From assembly GCA_963995505.1 (NCBI GenBank), contig OZ023193.1, positions 4,982,521 to 5,046,520 on the forward strand: 64,000 nt of DNA. The letters run 5' to 3'. Source of the stretch: Hypericum androsaemum. Lineage: Eukaryota > Streptophyta > Magnoliopsida > Malpighiales > Hypericaceae. Below are positions 46,118 through 59,063 of the stretch, piece after piece. Each line of letters starts with the position of its first letter. The stretch's first letter is position 1. A model generated the notes under the pieces. The model did no database searches, was not told where the DNA came from, and saw only the letters and a program-made list of their open reading frames with translations. A program made the position numbers and the translations under genes.

Positions 46118-47858
46118 GAGACGAGGCTAGTAGTGGTCAAAATATGGTGGCCCTTCATTTGATCCATAGCAAAATCTTGTTGAATCTCCCTTTTAACATG
46201 TATCTTTCTGTTCTATGTTGTCTTTCCTTTTTGTTATCTTGTCTGGCAATCAAAATCAATCCTTGTACACACTCGCAGATTTCATTATATATACAGAGTT
46301 TTGTGGCATGTTTTCATATGTTCAATGTTCCAAGTACTCCATGGTTCTTACAAGAATTTAAGAATGGAATGGAACCACTTGATAGTTGTCTGGTGGAAAT
46401 GGCAATTAAACGCTTCAGCTTTGTCTCCATTTGGCACGAACTTTTCTTTAATGTTAGAGATCCCTCCATTAGGAGGTAATGGAATGTTGTTTTTTGGATT
46501 TGCAGAAACCTTCGAAATCTGACTTCTTTTTATTTTAATAGAGGCACTCCTGTGGGCCTATTGTGATTACAAAAAATTCTTTTTATTTTCCTCGGTCAGT
46601 GACCTTCATTGTTGGACTAGAGTCTTTCTGCGGTCTCATTTGGTAAGAACACCATTTACGTTCTGTTTAACTCGAAACTAGCTTAGAACAGTGGATTTTT
46701 CAATGCGTTCTGTCTGACTCGAACTTAACTTCAACGGACCGTTGTATGTATGTCTAGATACCAAGGGGATTCAATAAAAAGAATCACTAAATGATATGTT
46801 TCGGATTTAAAATTTTAGTGCTAGCATTCTAAATATACAAAGGTCTAAGAATTGGCACCATAAAGGGTATCATAATACACGATAATGTCTTTGTCTAATG
46901 AGTTCCCGAAACCCTTCCAATAGCAAAAGATAAATCTCCCCATCCAACAATTGCCTTGATTGGTGGTAGGTGGAATAGAGTGTTGCCCTATCTCTTTCCT
47001 TAATTACGAATTTTATTACCAAATAAAAAAATTGTAAAGTTCGTAAGTAATCAAGACTTTCACCACTAGCTAAATCGCACATAGCTGGCTAAGTGGTACA
47101 CCATCTAGACCTAGCATCAAGCTAACTTACAAACTGGATAGTTAAGAGGTAGCGTCTTCCGATGAATAGACCGGAAGGGTGCGTAAATTCCTAATTCTAA
47201 TCTCAAGCTTCTTTAACAAAATTCAACTTTCAAATTACTTGGATGAACTCTGATTGGTCAAATATTCTTGTTTATTTTATGCATTTTCGAGAATTTTCTT
47301 GACGTTTGTCAATGTTGAGATATTCTGGTGGAGGGTCACTTCTTGGCTACAATAATTTGGATTGCCACTTGACTAATATTTTCTTACTAGAATATCAGAT
47401 AAACTCCGGAGGCCACTAACCAATAACTCTCATTTTGGTATATATTGCAGCCAAAATGATAAATTATACTATCATCACAACACATGTATGACTTCCTACA
47501 CCATTTCCTAGATTTATTTTACATTTTGCAACATTAATTATCTTTTTAAAAAAATTATTATTTTTTTAATTTCAAAATATGTTGTGGAATAACAATTCAC
47601 TATCTGTAGCTGAAGAACAAGAATTGGGAAAGAAATGGAGCAACCTAGACAATAATTATATATCCTTCAAAAGAAAAACCTAGACAAATACATAGATAGG
47701 CATAAATAAGGTCACAGAGTAGATGGTAGATAACTTAGTAGCCACCCAAAAGAGAGTAGAAACTGTGTTACACTAGCAGCAGAAAATCATCACTGACTAA
47801 GCTGATTTAACAGAGCATTCGGGTTAACATGGAGGCCGGATACAAGAAGCTGCCCGTA
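46118..47858. other. Convergent intergenic region
   Basis: It holds the 3' UTRs of the carrier (+) and of the Alfin-like gene (-) at its two ends. The middle is AT-rich with no supported gene; short open frames here lack family matches. Confidence 0.55.
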
Positions 47859-50653
47859 TCAAGGGCGCGATCTTTTGTTGGTGGTGCAGGAGGGGCACTT
47901 GTACTGCTTAATGTGCTCGGCCCTGGCCGGAGTGATCTTGACGCACTTGCCGTGGAACCAGTTCTCACACACGTCGCAGCAGATCCAGAATTCATCAGTA
48001 CCATAGTTGTCGCCACAAGCACCGCACAGTGTGTCCCCGTGCGCATCTTCCTCATCTTCATCTACTCCCTCATCTTCATCTTCAATTTTTTGCTGGGGCG
48101 GCTTGGGCTGCTTCACCTGAGAATCTCGCTGCTTGTTGCCGAACGCAAATGAGAAGAAGCAAAGACAGTCAATAAGAGCAAATCAGAAATTTCCATTTAC
48201 TGCCCAATTACAAAAAAAAATCAGTTGATTATTTATGAAGAGATGGCAGAATTTTAAGTTTACTTGGGAAACAGCTACAAGATAAACTATCATCAATGAA
48301 TTTTGGTGTCGACCAAGAATAAGCTATAAAACTGCAGCAACATAGCTCTCAATTACTTCTTGGAAAAATCTATGGACTAAATTGCGATTATTATTTGCCG
48401 ACTTCAGTTTTAAAGCAGAACAAATTCACAATTGATTGAAATAGGCATACTGCGTGGTTAAGCCTGTTCTTACCGATTTGGTGTTCGACTTTGGTTTGCT
48501 GTTACTGTGATTTGAGACTGATGACTTCTCCTTGACTGGTTTCTTTGCAACACCACTAACAACTTCAAATACAGTAGGGAGGTCATTCACCATATTGAAA
48601 AGCTTCTTCCTGCATCAAGACAAATAAGGAATTAAAATGCCAATATGTATGTATTAGTAAATCTGAAGATAATTACCCACTGGTTAACTGAAGCCGCTGG
48701 CTTTAATTTTAAACCGACAATAATGAAACTAATTCAACATGTATGGTCAGCAAAAAGAAAATAATGATGAAACAATTTTCTAGAAAAAGAAGTGCATATT
48801 TAACCAGGATCTTTTTTACAAAAGCTAAGCCCGTCACTGCACCAATGAAGTAAACGCATGAGTGTTTTACAATTGAACATAGTCGAAGAAAACACCCTAT
48901 TGATTCCAGAATAAATATGCTACGGAAAAGCTGTTATTTCGATGGTTTTCAGCAAGGCGTACTTAAGACAATAGGCAACAGCATGACTGAGAAATGGACG
49001 CAGGGAACATAATAAATGAAGAGAACAAAGCAACCATGCTTTACTTTCAAGAGTAATCAATTTAAGTAAAAATAACCATCACGTTTTAAAATGCGCAAGC
49101 CCCACAAGTTTACCCCTTTTGTAGTGGAAGACTCGATCATATCTGAGTTACCTGTCAGCTCTGTCAAACCCAAACCTAGCACCAAAATAGAAGGCAACAG
49201 ACAGCAGCCATGCATCACTGTGCACAGCAACTAATGATAACCAGTCCTTCTCTTGCATTCCATCTCTAGCAAAGTTAATGCCAAGTGCGGGCTCTGGAAG
49301 CTCCGGAGGCACTTCTTCAGCTGGTAAATTCACTTCCCACTGCTCGCTAGGAAAGCCATATAAGCAGAGGTTCTCCTTCTCTGAACATTTAAACCATTGA
49401 ATGAGAAACAATTGCTACTAGTTGAAGAACCAGAAGACAAGAAGGATTGTTTAATCTTAGGCAAATCAACAGCTCAAAGTCAAAGGACCACCATAATATC
49501 GAAAAATCAAGTAACTTGAATTTTTTTTTTTTTTTTGCATCAAGAAGCTCAACCTTAACAAAGCGATTAACAGATATAGCCAACTCTACTCGAGTATAGA
49601 TAGAGGGACTCTCTCACTCACCAGGATCACATTGCTGAAAGAACTCCTCAACGTCTGCAACACCAAGATCAGAAGCGCATGAGCAATCACACAAACATTA
49701 CTCAAATACATGACCCCAAAAGTTCCGAAGATACAAGAGTGAACTCACTATAAGCAAACAATGATAAAAAGAAGAGCTCGGACTCTCCCAATCTACTCTA
49801 TATCAAGGCAGAATAGACTCGCAGTTCCGGGAATTGTGCAGATCCAAACCATGAGCAACTAGGCACACGACAGGAAACACTTAAGACTAACCTAAATCAA
49901 CCAACTTCTTCCAATTTCCTTGGAATTAACCACAACCACATTGAAGCAAACCACAAATCCCATAAAAGGAAACACGAGCAACACCAACAATGGACTACCA
50001 ACTAACTCTTTCCATCCACAAGTCCAAAAACATATTCTCAAGAAGCAAACGAAAAACCAACAACAAATCCTCATCTTTCAACAAAAACACGCACCAAAAT
50101 TTGAATCTGTTTTCTCCAAACAGAGGGGAACCCAAGTGGCAAAAAACGAAGAGGAAGAACTTCACAAGCCAAAGACTCAAACTTTCGTACACCCCAGAAG
50201 CAGAAGGAAGTTGAAAGTGACACTACCGGCTAGAAAAAGCCAAGTACCACTAGCGAGTGCCTTAATTAAAAGCAGCTCTCCTCTCTTTGAAATCCCTAAA
50301 AACTTCCTCCACCGATAATGGACAACCAACTAACCAACTCCTTCCATCCACAAGTCCAAAACATTCTCAAAAAGCAAAGGAAAAACCAACAGCAAATCCT
50401 CATCTTTCAACAACAAGAAGCACCAAAAATTGAATTTCTTCCCCAACCAGAGGGGAACCCAAGTGGCCAAAACTGAAGAGGAAGCAATTCACAAGCTAAA
50501 GACTCAAACTTTAGCACACCCCAGATGCCGAAGCAAGTTGAAAGTGACACTACCATTAGTGAGGGCCTTAATTAAAGCAGCTCTCCTCCCTTTGAAATCC
50601 CTAAAGACTTCCTCCACGGTCCGGGGATTGTACTGCCCTCCTGCTCCCTCCAT
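47859..50653 (-). CDS. AL: Alfin-like PHD-finger protein
   Basis: Five exons read 50653-50554, 49654-49622, 49380-49152, 48609-48474 and 48128-47859, joining in frame to 255 aa, the usual family length. The N-terminal Alfin (DUF3594) domain runs from [20 protein letters not shown] through [20 protein letters not shown] and [20 protein letters not shown] to [18 protein letters not shown] Lys/Ser-rich linker follows, then an acidic stretch ([17 protein letters not shown]). The PHD finger has the Cys4-His-Cys3 set ([30 protein letters not shown]) and ends NKRSRP. Alfin-like PHD fingers bind H3K4me3 and act in chromatin-linked stress and seed gene control. Intron 1 contains a decayed second copy of exon 1 (separate entry). 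Confidence 0.93.
49990..50621 (-). repeat. Tandem duplication of Alfin-like exon 1 and start of intron 1
   Basis: About 49990-50314 and 50316-50621 are direct copies (tttccatccacaagtccaaa, aaatcctcatctttcaacaa, cagaggggaacccaagtgg and gttgaaagtgacactacc are shared). The outer copy holds the working exon 1. The inner copy, now inside intron 1, has the same exon sequence (VEEVFRDFK) but an extra T that shifts the frame, and no start codon. Confidence 0.85.
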
Positions 50654-51738
50654 TTTCTCTCTCTCCCAAGTCTGCAGCTTTCCTTTGGGGGGTTCAAGTG
50701 GGAAGTGTGAAGTTTCGATTTGTAGTAGACGGGTTCCTAATAGTGGTGGTGGGGGAGGAGGGCAAGATGGGAATTTCGCAATGTTGGGTTAGAGTTGGAT
50801 CTATTTTGAACCCGAGGTGAGGATTTCTGGTCGGAGAATAATTTGTGAATTTCTTGTCTGAAGAGAGTCAACATTGGAAGTACTAAGATTGACACACACA
50901 AAAACTCTAACCTTTTTGTCTTTCATAATTACAAACAATGAAATGAAATTTAAATTTTATTAAGAAAAATTTGAATCTTTTAGTCGAAATTATTAAAATG
51001 ACATAGTCAACGTTTAGTCGCAGCGAAAACAAGTGCTACTGCATTTTTATAGTACATTGGACAGCATTTTTGTTTATTATGTTAACTTTATGATGTCACT
51101 ATCAAATTATGGGTTTTTTAGTAAAATATATGTGCATAATTGGCTTTCTTCCAACTCGATAAATTAGACAGAATTTTTGTTTGAAGTTTTGGCTATATTC
51201 GAGATTATTGGTAAGTTTTGATGGTAATTTTTTATGAGATTATCACAACATGAAATTATTTATAAGCATAAAAAGTTGTTATTTTATCTTAAAATTTTGA
51301 TTTAGATATGAAAATTTTAATGTATTGTGTCATCAAAAGTGAGTTATACTCATGGCTTGTTGTTGTACACATAGGACATTAGCGAAATCAAAATTTATAC
51401 ACACTTCAACTCGATAAAAGAAAGACCGTTTGACAAAGAAAAAATCGTGTTAAAATTATCATATTACTAATTGCAAAAAAAATTAGTTAGATATGAAAAT
51501 TCTAAACATTAACTAAAACAAACCACAAAAATTACTCATACAAGTTGAATCATGGTCCTCAAAATGTGCTACTTAAATTACTTTTCCTTAAATAAAGCTA
51601 CAATTTTGTCTCAAAAGAAGAATCAAGGTTAGACCTTCAATAACACACATAGCAATGAAAATAGAACACAAAGGGGACATAATAGAGTCGCTTCCTTTGT
51701 TGAAGCAGAAGTAACTAAGCAATGAAATTAAAACTAGA
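50654..51738. other. Alfin-like promoter side and NF-YA 3' flank
   Basis: Just upstream of the Alfin-like start (minus strand) lies a ctctctc-rich leader. The region 50900-51600 is AT-rich with no supported gene. The tail of the NF-YA 3' UTR probably lies at the right end. Confidence 0.5.
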
Positions 51739-51759
51739 TGAGCCAAGGATGACTTCCCA
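51739..51759 (-). promoter_or_regulatory. miR169 target site in NF-YA 3' UTR
   Basis: The plus strand reads TGAGCCAAGGATGACTT then CCCA. The first 17 bases equal the start of the conserved plant miR169 sequence (UGAGCCAAGGAUGACUU...); the mismatches are at positions 18 and 21. On the mRNA this is a complementary site about 65 bases after the stop codon, the usual place in NF-YA genes. Cleavage is inferred from the known miR169/NF-YA relation. Confidence 0.85.
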
Positions 51760-51822
51760 AGAGGAAAACCCAGCAGCCGTTTTTTTGTGTGCCAAACTAA
51801 CTGCAGGTTGCTCTCCCATCTC

Positions 51823-53130
51823 CTACAGGAGAGTGGAAACATGGTCATGCAAGTTCCGACCACCTCGCAAGTCGCCCGGCCGCCCTTGTTGAAGGGTAGC
51901 GCGGAAGTGAGATGAGTAGCCGGAAAATTTGAGCTCTGAATGCTGGAAGAAATCGTCGCTGTTCGAGGCGCTGGTGACGTCCGAGCATGAGGTGGCGGAA
52001 GCACCATCTTGGTGGCTTTCTGACTGATGAGCTTCGGATTCCAATGCATTCTTGTGAAAATGAAGATGCAGAGAACCTGCAATGTCCATTCCATTGTTTG
52101 TGGGTGTAGACTCGGATTCTTGAAGCTTTTTTGCATTCAGAAAGCGTCCACCAGTGCCCCTTGCCCTCCTTAATGCATGAAGGTGGCGAGATTCGTGGAG
52201 ATACGGCTGCAAGAAGTTGCAATAAAATGAACATCAAAGATTTGATACAATGCAGGTAACTGAATTAGTGGTTTGACTCCTAAAATTCGAAGCAGCTACC
52301 TTCCGAGCTTTGACTAGTTTGTTTTGAGCCTCAAGCCTGGCACGGTAGCGCCTCCTCCTAAGTATAGCATTGTACTGCTTTGCATTAACAAAAATGGGCT
52401 CGTCTTGAGTTAGATCAAGAGGTAACGGAACTCGACCAGGAGCCATTCCGAAAATCTGAGGGTGCTGAATCTACAAATGTCATCCATTGGACATTTTATC
52501 ATATGCTAGCCAAAGGATAAAAGCATGCAACACATAAACCAGTAGGAAGCTTCACATCAAAACAACTATTCATGCAGATAAACTAGTAAAGAAGCAGACT
52601 CCATTGATTACCATTTCTGGTGGCCCGAAGGACGATAACAAGTTTCCATAGTAAGGGTCAAGATGATGAAAAGGAATCCGAGCCTACAAAGGAGAGATGA
52701 AGACATTAGATTTTTCTATCACTCGAGAGAACAAAGAAAATGGTCAACTTACCATAGATTGGACACAGTCCAGCTGGGAGGGAGGCAACCAAAAGTCCTG
52801 AGTGACCGCTGATGATGACGACTTAGGCTGGCCTACCTCTAGCTTCAAGCAAGCATCATTATTTCCTACAGAATCGGAAACACGAAAAACGAGCTTCTTA
52901 CTTTCCAAGGGGTGTCTATTCAAGTTGTGCACTCGGCAAGCCACAGCTATAAAAGAGTTCACTTAACAATCCTCATACTTAAGCAATACCTTCTGTCGGC
53001 ACTTCATGGCAAGAGTGACCAGTAGATTGAGTGGAGGTTGAATCCTGATCCTGAAATGTGAAACCCAGCTGCGTGGTGCCATAAAAATGTGGTGACGGAA
53101 CCCCCATTTCTCGATGCAGAACCCGTTCTT
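51823..53130 (-). CDS. NF-YA: NF-YA (CCAAT-binding) transcription factor, 5' end in gap
   Basis: Visible exons read (53130)-52990, 52865-52753, 52683-52612, 52470-52300 and 52206-51823, all phases compatible. The N-terminal part has [20 protein letters not shown] and [10 protein letters not shown], as in the NF-YA3/5/6/8 group. Then come [25 protein letters not shown] and [20 protein letters not shown]. The core is complete: subunit-interaction helix ([20 protein letters not shown]), linker [10 protein letters not shown] split by the last intron, and DNA-binding segment ([27 protein letters not shown]). About 100 residues follow, to ...HVSTLL. It pairs with NF-YB/NF-YC to bind CCAAT. The first exon or exons fall in the N gap, next to a MULE-like TIR. 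Confidence 0.9.
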
Positions 53131-53330
53131 NNNNNNNNNNNNNNNNNNNNNNNNNNNNNNNNNNNNNNNNNNNNNNNNNNNNNNNNNNNNNNNNNNNNNN
53201 NNNNNNNNNNNNNNNNNNNNNNNNNNNNNNNNNNNNNNNNNNNNNNNNNNNNNNNNNNNNNNNNNNNNNNNNNNNNNNNNNNNNNNNNNNNNNNNNNNNN
53301 NNNNNNNNNNNNNNNNNNNNNNNNNNNNNN
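53131..53330. other. Assembly gap (200 N)
   Basis: Exactly 200 N, probably a conventional spacer rather than a measured length. It removes the NF-YA 5' exon(s) and the left arm of a TIR element. Confidence 0.95.
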
Positions 53331-53525
53331 AAAGAAGAAAAAGTTATCATCTTCAAGGGTATTTTGGTCATTTTTCTTAACAAAAAATCAAAAAATAGGT
53401 GCTGACATCAACCAGGAATCCGAGAGTTCTAAAACCAAAGTCGAGGAGCAGTAAAATCATCTTTGAAAATGCAGACCCAAGAAGGAGAATGACCAAACAC
53501 CAAGAACTAGGGGTAATTTACCCTA
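53331..53525. mobile_element. Right TIR of a Pack-MULE-family element running into the gap
   Basis: Read inverted from 53525, the sequence follows the TIR of the element at 39164-40449: gggtaaattacccc, then tggtgtttggtcattctcc, a tgatttta block where the other has tgattgtccc, tcggattcctggttgatgtc, then gaccaaaataccc. The left arm, the interior and the left target duplication are not visible. The right flank is agatatttt. Confidence 0.8.
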
Positions 53526-53977
53526 GATATTTTGGTTCCGCAACGCAATCTCGTTCAGAAATAGGCAGTCACACAACAAACAAGATTGAAAGAAAAAAGA
53601 GAGGCGCAGTTTTAATATTTGAGGGTACAAAGAATAAACACAATTAATTAAATTAATACGCAGAAGCACCAGAAACATTCCACAACAAGAGATGTCTGGG
53701 AAAACAGAGGGAGAGAGGAGACAGATTTTTGGCACACCATCGTTCCAGCATCCACTACTACTTTCACAAAGTGAAACAACCGAAGCAAAACACAGAACAG
53801 TGAGGGTTAGCGAAAACCGGTGGTGGGTCGGGTTAGAAGAAGGATACACGGGGGTTATGGGAAAACTACATCCCCAGATAACTTGAGTTAGTCCCAGAGC
53901 GGTAACCATTATGGGGACAGAGCTTGGAGAGCTTATTCTTTGTAGGCAGTGCAGCTGCCATGAACGCAGTTGGCTGG

Positions 53978-56900
53978 CTAGAATTCCCGTCCCTTGTACT
54001 GCGGCATTTCCTGCGAAAACAAACCGAGCGGTTTACCCAAGGTGGACGAAGTGTAAAGAATAAAGGGTGCATGTATATGCTGTGGCTCGCCGAGAATCGA
54101 GTTGTATGGTCACTGCATTTTATTATTTCTGGGAAAATCATAAACTGTGCATCTTTTTGCAATACCCTATTTGCAAAACAGAGGAACAGCTTGTTCTGAG
54201 ATTGTTTTCCCTTTCGAAAGAATGAACACCAGAACTATGAAGTAATCAAATGATCGGAAATGAAATGTTTCTAGCCATAAAACTTACAGGCTGGTAGCCT
54301 GTTGGCATGTACAAAAGCTGCCGTGGGTGACCGAGAATCATCTGCTGCCCATACTGCAATAAGGGTAATGAGCTATTATTATTCACACCAACATCATACA
54401 ATATCTAGGGGTTGAACTATTATTCCGTAAAAAAATTAATACCTGAGGTCCGCCCGGATGAAAATATGCTTGTGGTGATTGCATCGGAGCAACCTGAGGA
54501 TTAAACATCACTGGCTGGTGGCCAGGAAATGAAGGTCCAATCTGCAAACAATCGAAGTATCTTAATCTCCATCTTCAAAGTAGAAGCTAAATTTAAACGT
54601 TTTGATCCATGAACAACGAGAACAATCTGGGTTTGCATTCAAAAAACTCTCATGAGCCTCTTACTGATGTTCATATTGACCTGCTAATTGAGGATTTGAT
54701 GCATTTTACTCCAAATGTAATTTGGTCAGATTATATTCAATTGTCCTAAATGTGAAAAAGAAGAAATCTGTCGACACTATTTGAACCTAAACCCAAAAAT
54801 GTAACCCGACAATAGAAATTCCAAGACTGGAGGAGAATACCTCCCCACTGAGACCAGAACTGAAAACTAATACAATAAGTTACTCAACCAGAACTTGAAT
54901 ACGCATAAGAGAGTGAGTTCAGTTGGTACCTATACAACTCGGAGGAGTAAAAAGACATCCAAAGGATGAAACAGCCAACAGTCTTCATAGGAATCTATTT
55001 AAAATGAGTGATAGAGAACCATCGAAAAGAAATGTGAAATCTTTCGAAACTTACCCCTACTCCTACAGGCATGCCATGAATATTAGGCAGAGCAGACACA
55101 TTAGCAGGATAATAGAAGGAGCCGTCAGACACTGGGGATACTGGCCTGACAGGCGTTTGAAATGGAGTGAAACTCTTGGCATTGGGGTTGAGCTTAAATT
55201 CCTAGTGAAGAACAGAGGAGCAACAGCAGAAACACGTTAGATGGACAAACCATAACTAAAAAAAACATGTCCATGCAAAAGGAATGCTGATGGAGAGCAA
55301 TCTATGGCTATAACTAGTACGATTGCTAAAAATGTTTGCAAAAGAATGCTGATGGACACCAAGGTCTAGATCCAGGGGCTTGGTCCAAGAAAATGGTCGT
55401 CACACCTTAGCATGGGGATTCAATGTTGACTTTTCAGAAGCCAATGACCCCATTGATGAGCTTGGTGATAAACCAGGACCAGAAGCCGAGGCAGCTCCAA
55501 AACGATCTGAATTAGATGATGCTGAACTACCAGGGCGTCCGCTGCGTGAGATTACGTGTTGCGTTTCAGCTGCACTTCTGATTGAAGGTGCAGGCTTTGC
55601 ACCACCTGCAATGTTACTGTGAGAGCTTGTTTTCTCAGGAGTCTTAGTCGAAACATCGGGAGAGGGTGCATAATTTGTAGCATTAGCAGATAGTAGTGAT
55701 TTATCAGAGACATCCAGCTTGTCATTTGGAGATGATTGAGAATCTGTTCATAAAATTCATGTGGTAATGTCTGTTAGCAATTGCGACAATTAGAGAGGAT
55801 GTGCTAACATTAGAAGTCGATTGTTCAAAGCGTACCCGACTTTGGCAACTGAACATTGCTAGCCACCCTTGTTTGACTCATCACTTGCTCTCCAGCAAGC
55901 TCTTTACCACCATTGTTTACATCATTTTCACTCTCAAGACTATTTGGTATCCTACATTGGTCCAAATATTCAAAGCAGTATGACAGAAAAGTTCAGCAAT
56001 ATATTTATTTTCCAGTAAAACTTTCACAAAAGTATTTACACATCTACAGGTAAAAGTAAAGGAGAATGAAGTATCACACAACTTGAGTTTTCCACTCAAC
56101 TATTTCTGTCTGATGCTCTCAACAACTTTGCCAAAATGAAGAACGTAAACCAGTAATCAGTTAATGTCACCTGAATTCACTTTCAGATGCGCAGCTCTTA
56201 GAAGGAAGTTCAACTCCCAGATGTCTAGCATGATCATAAGAACCTGAATAACATGAACCTGTGGCAGTACTTGACTGAGAACACGTGGCCTCGTCCTACA
56301 CCGGAGAGAATTCAAATGTTATTTCGCATCTAACCGAAAAATAGAGCATTAACATGTGATTAAAATCATGGCAATGAATTCTCCAGGGGCCAAAAGGTTC
56401 AGAAAAAAGATTCAATTTAATCAAAGAATTCACACCAGATAACTGCAATCATCATCAACATCCACATAATGAATTACAAAACAGATATAATTGCATTGCT
56501 AGGCAAGAGGATTGTGCCTCAAAATCACAAGCGAAAGATATTGTATACAGGAAAGAGTGATTCACAGTTCGAATCCAGACAGCAAACACTAACTCCTGTC
56601 TAATAATTCTCGTAGCACCTAAGCTTGGACTCATTTATTTTCTAGCCAAACATAGTAATAGTGTTCATCTATTCACCACAACCACCGGCTTTTGGTGTAC
56701 AAACTTCTATCACAACAAGAATAGTTTGAAAAGGCGAAAAGAAACAGCATTACAACAATTAGACCAGTCAGGCAAATGAGAAACTGTGCAGACCAATCAA
56801 GATGCTTTACCCGCAAAAAAAAGAAGAAGCAAACGGATATTTAGCTTTCCATGTGAATCGTAAAAATGTTAATGAGAAATGTTAATTACAGAACACACGA

Positions 56901-59063
56901 GTTGTTTAAGATTAACTACCAAGAGGAACTAATGAATAGTTAAAAGAGGAACTACCAAGGAAGTGTTGGAAAACCCCCGAGCTCCTTCGCTGCCGTTACC
57001 ATAAGCCACATCAGCAGACTTCTTGGTGGAAGAGGCAGATGCAAAGGTTTCACTATTTCTCAAGTCTGACATAATATCCTCAAGCTCATCATATCCACTA
57101 TCATCTTCTTTAGCTCTACTTACAGCAGAGTATCTTGTCTCCTCATCTACATCCAAACTCCCATGAAGCTGCATACCCCTCTCCTGCTCAGAAATCAAGG
57201 AAGATGGAAAACAATGTGTAAATAAATTTTAATCAACAGAAGGAAGAACATGAAAGTGGATACAAATCAACGCATGAACAACAAAATCTGAAATTAGAAA
57301 ACCTCACCTCTGCTAGATGTAGATCTTTGGTCTCCTCTCCCTCAATTTCCCTAGCTATCCTCAAAGCTTCCCGCTCTATTTCTCGCATCCTAGGGCCCCT
57401 TTCCAACTTTGTTGTATAAATTTCTTCATCGAATGTGCTCTTCACCCCAAATAATGCCTCATTTGCCTCAAACTGGTTCCATCCCCTATAACATGATACC
57501 AAGGGAAGTTATGATCCATAAATAAATATCATATTGATAATAGGAATATGGCAAAGCACAAAGCACAAAGCACTAACAAGATGAGTCACTGAAAGCTATG
57601 CATCCAAGGTGGAGCAACTGGGAAGCAAGAATAGATCAAAACTCACACACTTCCACTCTAGGAACAAGTGGACCAAAAATAGAACTCAGTTCCTTCACAT
57701 TCCAAAACACTTAGTAGCTTCATCCTTCTCAATGTATCAGGACAGTACACAATTTCAAGTTCACTAAGATAATGCTATAATCTTTGCAAATTAACACATG
57801 ACCAAGGATTTTGAATTTAACACAGAGCACTAAAAAGATATCTTAGCACAGACTTTCAATGTACAGAAATCTATCAACAAAACATTCTTGATAATACAGA
57901 AAATCGAAGACCATAAAAGAAGAAAAAAAGCTGGACAGCGGGTCGTTTGGGCAAGTATAGCAGCATGCCATACAGTTACTTAACATTAAAACGATGTTTA
58001 AACAAGTAAAACAGTCAATGTTTTTGAATTCAAACCAACCTATTCCAAGGATCATCAAATATATTCTCTAGCTCAGGACATTGTGGATCGTCCTCTTCAG
58101 GAACCCAAGGGGAGAGTTCCCTCCCTGCTTCAACATGGCGGGATTGTGATATATAGGAGTCTATCATAAGATCATGCTGCTTTTGGCGTTGGGCCTCATT
58201 GGACATTCCATCAATGGTCACCGTAACATCCTTAGAAAGTCGAAAAAATCAAAGGATCAAATGCCCAATAATCATTAAGCAAAATTAGATGCCCACATCA
58301 GAATCCTGACTAATAACTTAGCTAAATAAACTAATCATTTTCTGCGGCCCCTTCAATTTCCACAAAAACCCAATTCAACATATTTGAAGTCTGATAACAA
58401 CATATCACCAGAAAAGATAGGAATTCAAAAGAAACCTTTGCTACAACTTGCACAACATCTTTTCCAGGAATAATCAAAGTCTTCGAAGGTGCCTTGCTAA
58501 CAGATTCTGCCTTTTGCCCTCGGGATGTAACATCCTTCACCATACGAGCCATTTTCAGGATGATTGCTGAAAGGGTTGAGATAGAAGTTAACTACAAGCA
58601 ACTATAAGACAGGAGAATAGATTGCCGTGCACTAACTAGCAAGCTGCCATAAAATTTGCAGTTATACCAAATTCCTTCTCGATGTTCGTGGTATAGCATG
58701 TTCCAGCATACACAGCACCATTTTTCAGCTGGACTTCCACAGGATGTCCTATAAGACAGGTTGATAAATACACAAGGCGATCCCGTGAAGGACTCTCACA
58801 TAGTCCACTTTTGCCACCAGCCCCTGCATGCATCCCTATACAGTTAGAGTAAGTACATTGTTTACTTGGAAGAAAGAAAAGTGCAAAGTTTGAGATGAAA
58901 ATTATTCAACTTTAGAATCAGGACCTGTGCTGCTTGATCTAGTCTGGTTTGATTTCCCAGATTGCATCTTGTTTTCCAATCTCATTCCGCCTTCCTTATC
59001 AGATCTTCGGCGACCAAACCCGTTAGCAGAAGGTTTGTGCTGCACAGACTGTTGCAGATTCAT
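53978..59063 (-). CDS. CID3/CID4-like ataxin-2 homologue (PABP-interacting)
   Basis: Thirteen coding exons join in frame to 652 aa: 59063-58925, 58835-58668, 58566-58436, 58230-58040, 57485-57308, 57183-56956, 56295-56171, 55951-55836, 55743-55406, 55201-55055, 54541-54443, 54353-54288 and 54010-53978. The SM-ATX (Lsm-like) domain is at about residues 55-145 (LVYLSTCLIGHPVEVQLKNG, TCYTTNIEKEFAIILKMAR). The LsmAD follows (NQFEANEALFGVKSTFDEEI, YTTKLERG, REIEREALRIAREIEGEE). Then comes a Ser-rich low-complexity region, and a PAM2 motif, LNPNAKSFTPF, preceded by a second half-motif STLNPHAKEF. The Pro/Gln-rich tail ends YMPTGYQP then EMPQYKGREF. PAM2 binds the MLLE domain of poly(A)-binding protein; plant CIDs act in mRNA metabolism and stress granules. 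Confidence 0.93.

Noticed and set aside
51588..52136. 182-aa minus-strand open frame beside NF-YA
   Set aside because: It overlaps the last NF-YA exon in another frame and runs through the 3' UTR; it has no family features.
53089..53454. Open frames crossing the N run
   Set aside because: They exist only because ambiguous bases were read through.
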